Positions 63,077-64,000 of a stretch of DNA of 64,000 bases are shown piece after piece (positions within the stretch are counted from its first letter, which is position 1; every line of letters begins with the position of its first letter). The notes beneath the pieces are model-generated. The model did no database searches. It was not told where the DNA came from and worked only from the letters and a program-made list of their open reading frames with translations. The stretch is from Haladaptatus sp. QDMS2. Lineage in GTDB: Archaea; Halobacteriota; Halobacteria; Halobacteriales; Halococcaceae. The position numbers and the translations under genes are program-made. Location: positions 124,001-188,000 of the forward strand of contig NZ_CP119793.1 of NCBI RefSeq assembly GCF_029338295.1, read 5' to 3'.

Positions 63077-64000
63077 ATGCATCGGATTACTCGAGAGCAA
63101 CAAGCATCAGTTGGGTTTCGCTACGCGTTTACTGACGACGATGACCCGCTTATCGAAATTCAGCCCGGAGAGACTGTCGTTGTTGAGTCTGAGGACTCAT
63201 ACCATGGACAAGTCTTGAGAGAAGGGAGACGTAATCGGAGTACTGAGCCACGGTCAAATCCGCTCTCGGGTCCGATATACGTCGATGGAGCAACACCCGG
63301 GGATACTCTCGCAGTCCACATCGAATCTATCGAACCGCTCGACGGGCGTGCGTCGACATACGTTCCGAGTTGGTGGTGGTTTCTCGGTGGCGTTCCACTC
63401 CGTGAAGCGATGGACGAATTCCTCGAGAGTACCCATCCGGATGCTGGCGTCTCGTTCAGTATCGAAAATGGAACGGTGTCGGGTGGGGGGTTAGAAATGG
63501 AATACGACCCGATGCTCGGGACGATCGGAACTGCACCACGCGGCCCACCTGCACCGAACGGTCCTGCGGGACCGCATGGCGGAAATATGGATCTGCCGTG
63601 TATCAAACCTGGTTGTACGGTGTATCTCCCGGTGTCTGTCACTGGTGCAAATCTGTCCCTCGGTGATGCACATGCTGCTCAAGGCGAAGGAGAGATTACA
63701 GGTGTTGCAGCTGAGATGGCTGCTCGGACGAAACTGCAGATTGACGTTATCTCGGGTGGGAATCTTGCTGCACCCCGCGTGGAAACGGACGACGCGTTGT
63801 TCGCTGTCGCTCCTCGAAACCACTTCGCTTCATTCGAGGAGACGATTAGGCTGGCATACGTCCTTCTCGTCAACTGGCTCTGCGAACGTGGTGACGAAAA
63901 GTGGGATGCGATGCGTCGGTGCGCCCTCAGTGGAAGATTAGTCGTCGGGAACACGAACTGTGTCGCAGCAGGATTAGATAAGTCACGTCTCCCGTACCGT
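63077..64000 (+). CDS. Acetamidase/formamidase family protein (incomplete, runs off the window)
   Basis: 308 codons without a stop at the window end, starting MHRITREQQASVGFRYAFTDDDDPLIEIQPGETVVVESED. Segments AVHIESIEPLDG, GTIGTAPRGPPAPNGPAGPHGGNMD and GDAHAAQGEGEITGVAAEM are the FmdA/AmdA family signatures for a Zn-dependent amidohydrolase, with the metal-binding GxxHxxxGxGE motif. Such enzymes release ammonia from small amides. The C-terminal quarter is missing from view. It fits an amide-bearing substrate for the whole cluster. Confidence 0.92.
   Translation, partial: MHRITREQQASVGFRYAFTDDDDPLIEIQPGETVVVESEDSYHGQVLREGRRNRSTEPRSNPLSGPIYVDGATPGDTLAVHIESIEPLDGRASTYVPSWWWFLGGVPLREAMDEFLESTHPDAGVSFSIENGTVSGGGLEMEYDPMLGTIGTAPRGPPAPNGPAGPHGGNMDLPCIKPGCTVYLPVSVTGANLSLGDAHAAQGEGEITGVAAEMAARTKLQIDVISGGNLAAPRVETDDALFAVAPRNHFASFEETIRLAYVLLVNWLCERGDEKWDAMRRCALSGRLVVGNTNCVAAGLDKSRLPYR

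Overview
The window reads as haloarchaeal DNA. Predicted proteins are acidic, exported proteins carry twin-arginine lipoprotein signals, TATA elements sit about 25-30 bases upstream of near-leaderless starts, and PadR, IclR and ArsR regulators, F420-type oxidoreductases and haloarchaeal small toxin families are all present. No rRNA, tRNA, CRISPR array, integrase, relaxase or Orc/Rep gene was recognised.

Region A (about 0.1-12.7 kb) is a catabolic block for an organic acid degraded as its CoA thioester. It holds an acyl-CoA dehydrogenase, a double-hotdog MaoC-type hydratase, an MDR oxidoreductase, an acyl-CoA synthetase, a complete branched-chain-amino-acid-type ABC importer (livKHMGF order), an SDR dehydrogenase and an enoyl-CoA hydratase. 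A PadR regulator lies at each side. Two inverted repeats of identical design (TTAACCAACA, 21 bp, TGTTGGTTAA) lie at 523-563 and 13765-13805, bracketing the block.

Region B (about 12.9-50.9 kb) looks like a conjugative or integrated mobile element. Its core is an archaeal type IV secretion-like set: VirB2-like pilin, a large Asn-X-Ser/Thr-rich surface protein, VirB6/TrbL-like membrane protein, membrane-anchored AAA+ ATPase, VirB3-like protein, split VirB4 and a 1389-residue VirD4/TraG-like coupling protein. A PriS-like/PriL-like primase pair ends the operon. A tnpB element has inserted ahead of the VirB6-like gene and seems to supply its first codons. Around the core lie a decayed VapBC, two copies of an HTH + TumE-like pair, a winged-helix + MazF/PemK-like pair, MntA/HepT, an MBL-fold hydrolase, an ArsR-SRPBCC pair and an OB-fold protein preceded by about 0.5 kb of nested hairpins. 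The least familiar part is 39.8-44.9 kb: a Tat-exported protein, a translationally coupled 340-residue protein, then three divergent lipoproteins, each followed by a full or decayed copy of only the C-terminal part of the 340-residue protein. This layout resembles effector/immunity cassette arrays but has no recognised family.

Region C (about 50.9-64 kb) is a second catabolic block: an IclR regulator, a carbohydrate-type ABC importer (binding protein, two permeases, ATPase), two enolase-superfamily enzymes, an SDR dehydrogenase, an LLM-class oxidoreductase, a creatininase-family amidohydrolase, RidA, an unassigned TIM-barrel-like protein and an acetamidase/formamidase-family protein cut by the window end. 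It probably imports and degrades a sugar acid or amide-bearing sugar derivative. Region B is separated from C by about 1.2 kb of AT-rich DNA holding gene debris.
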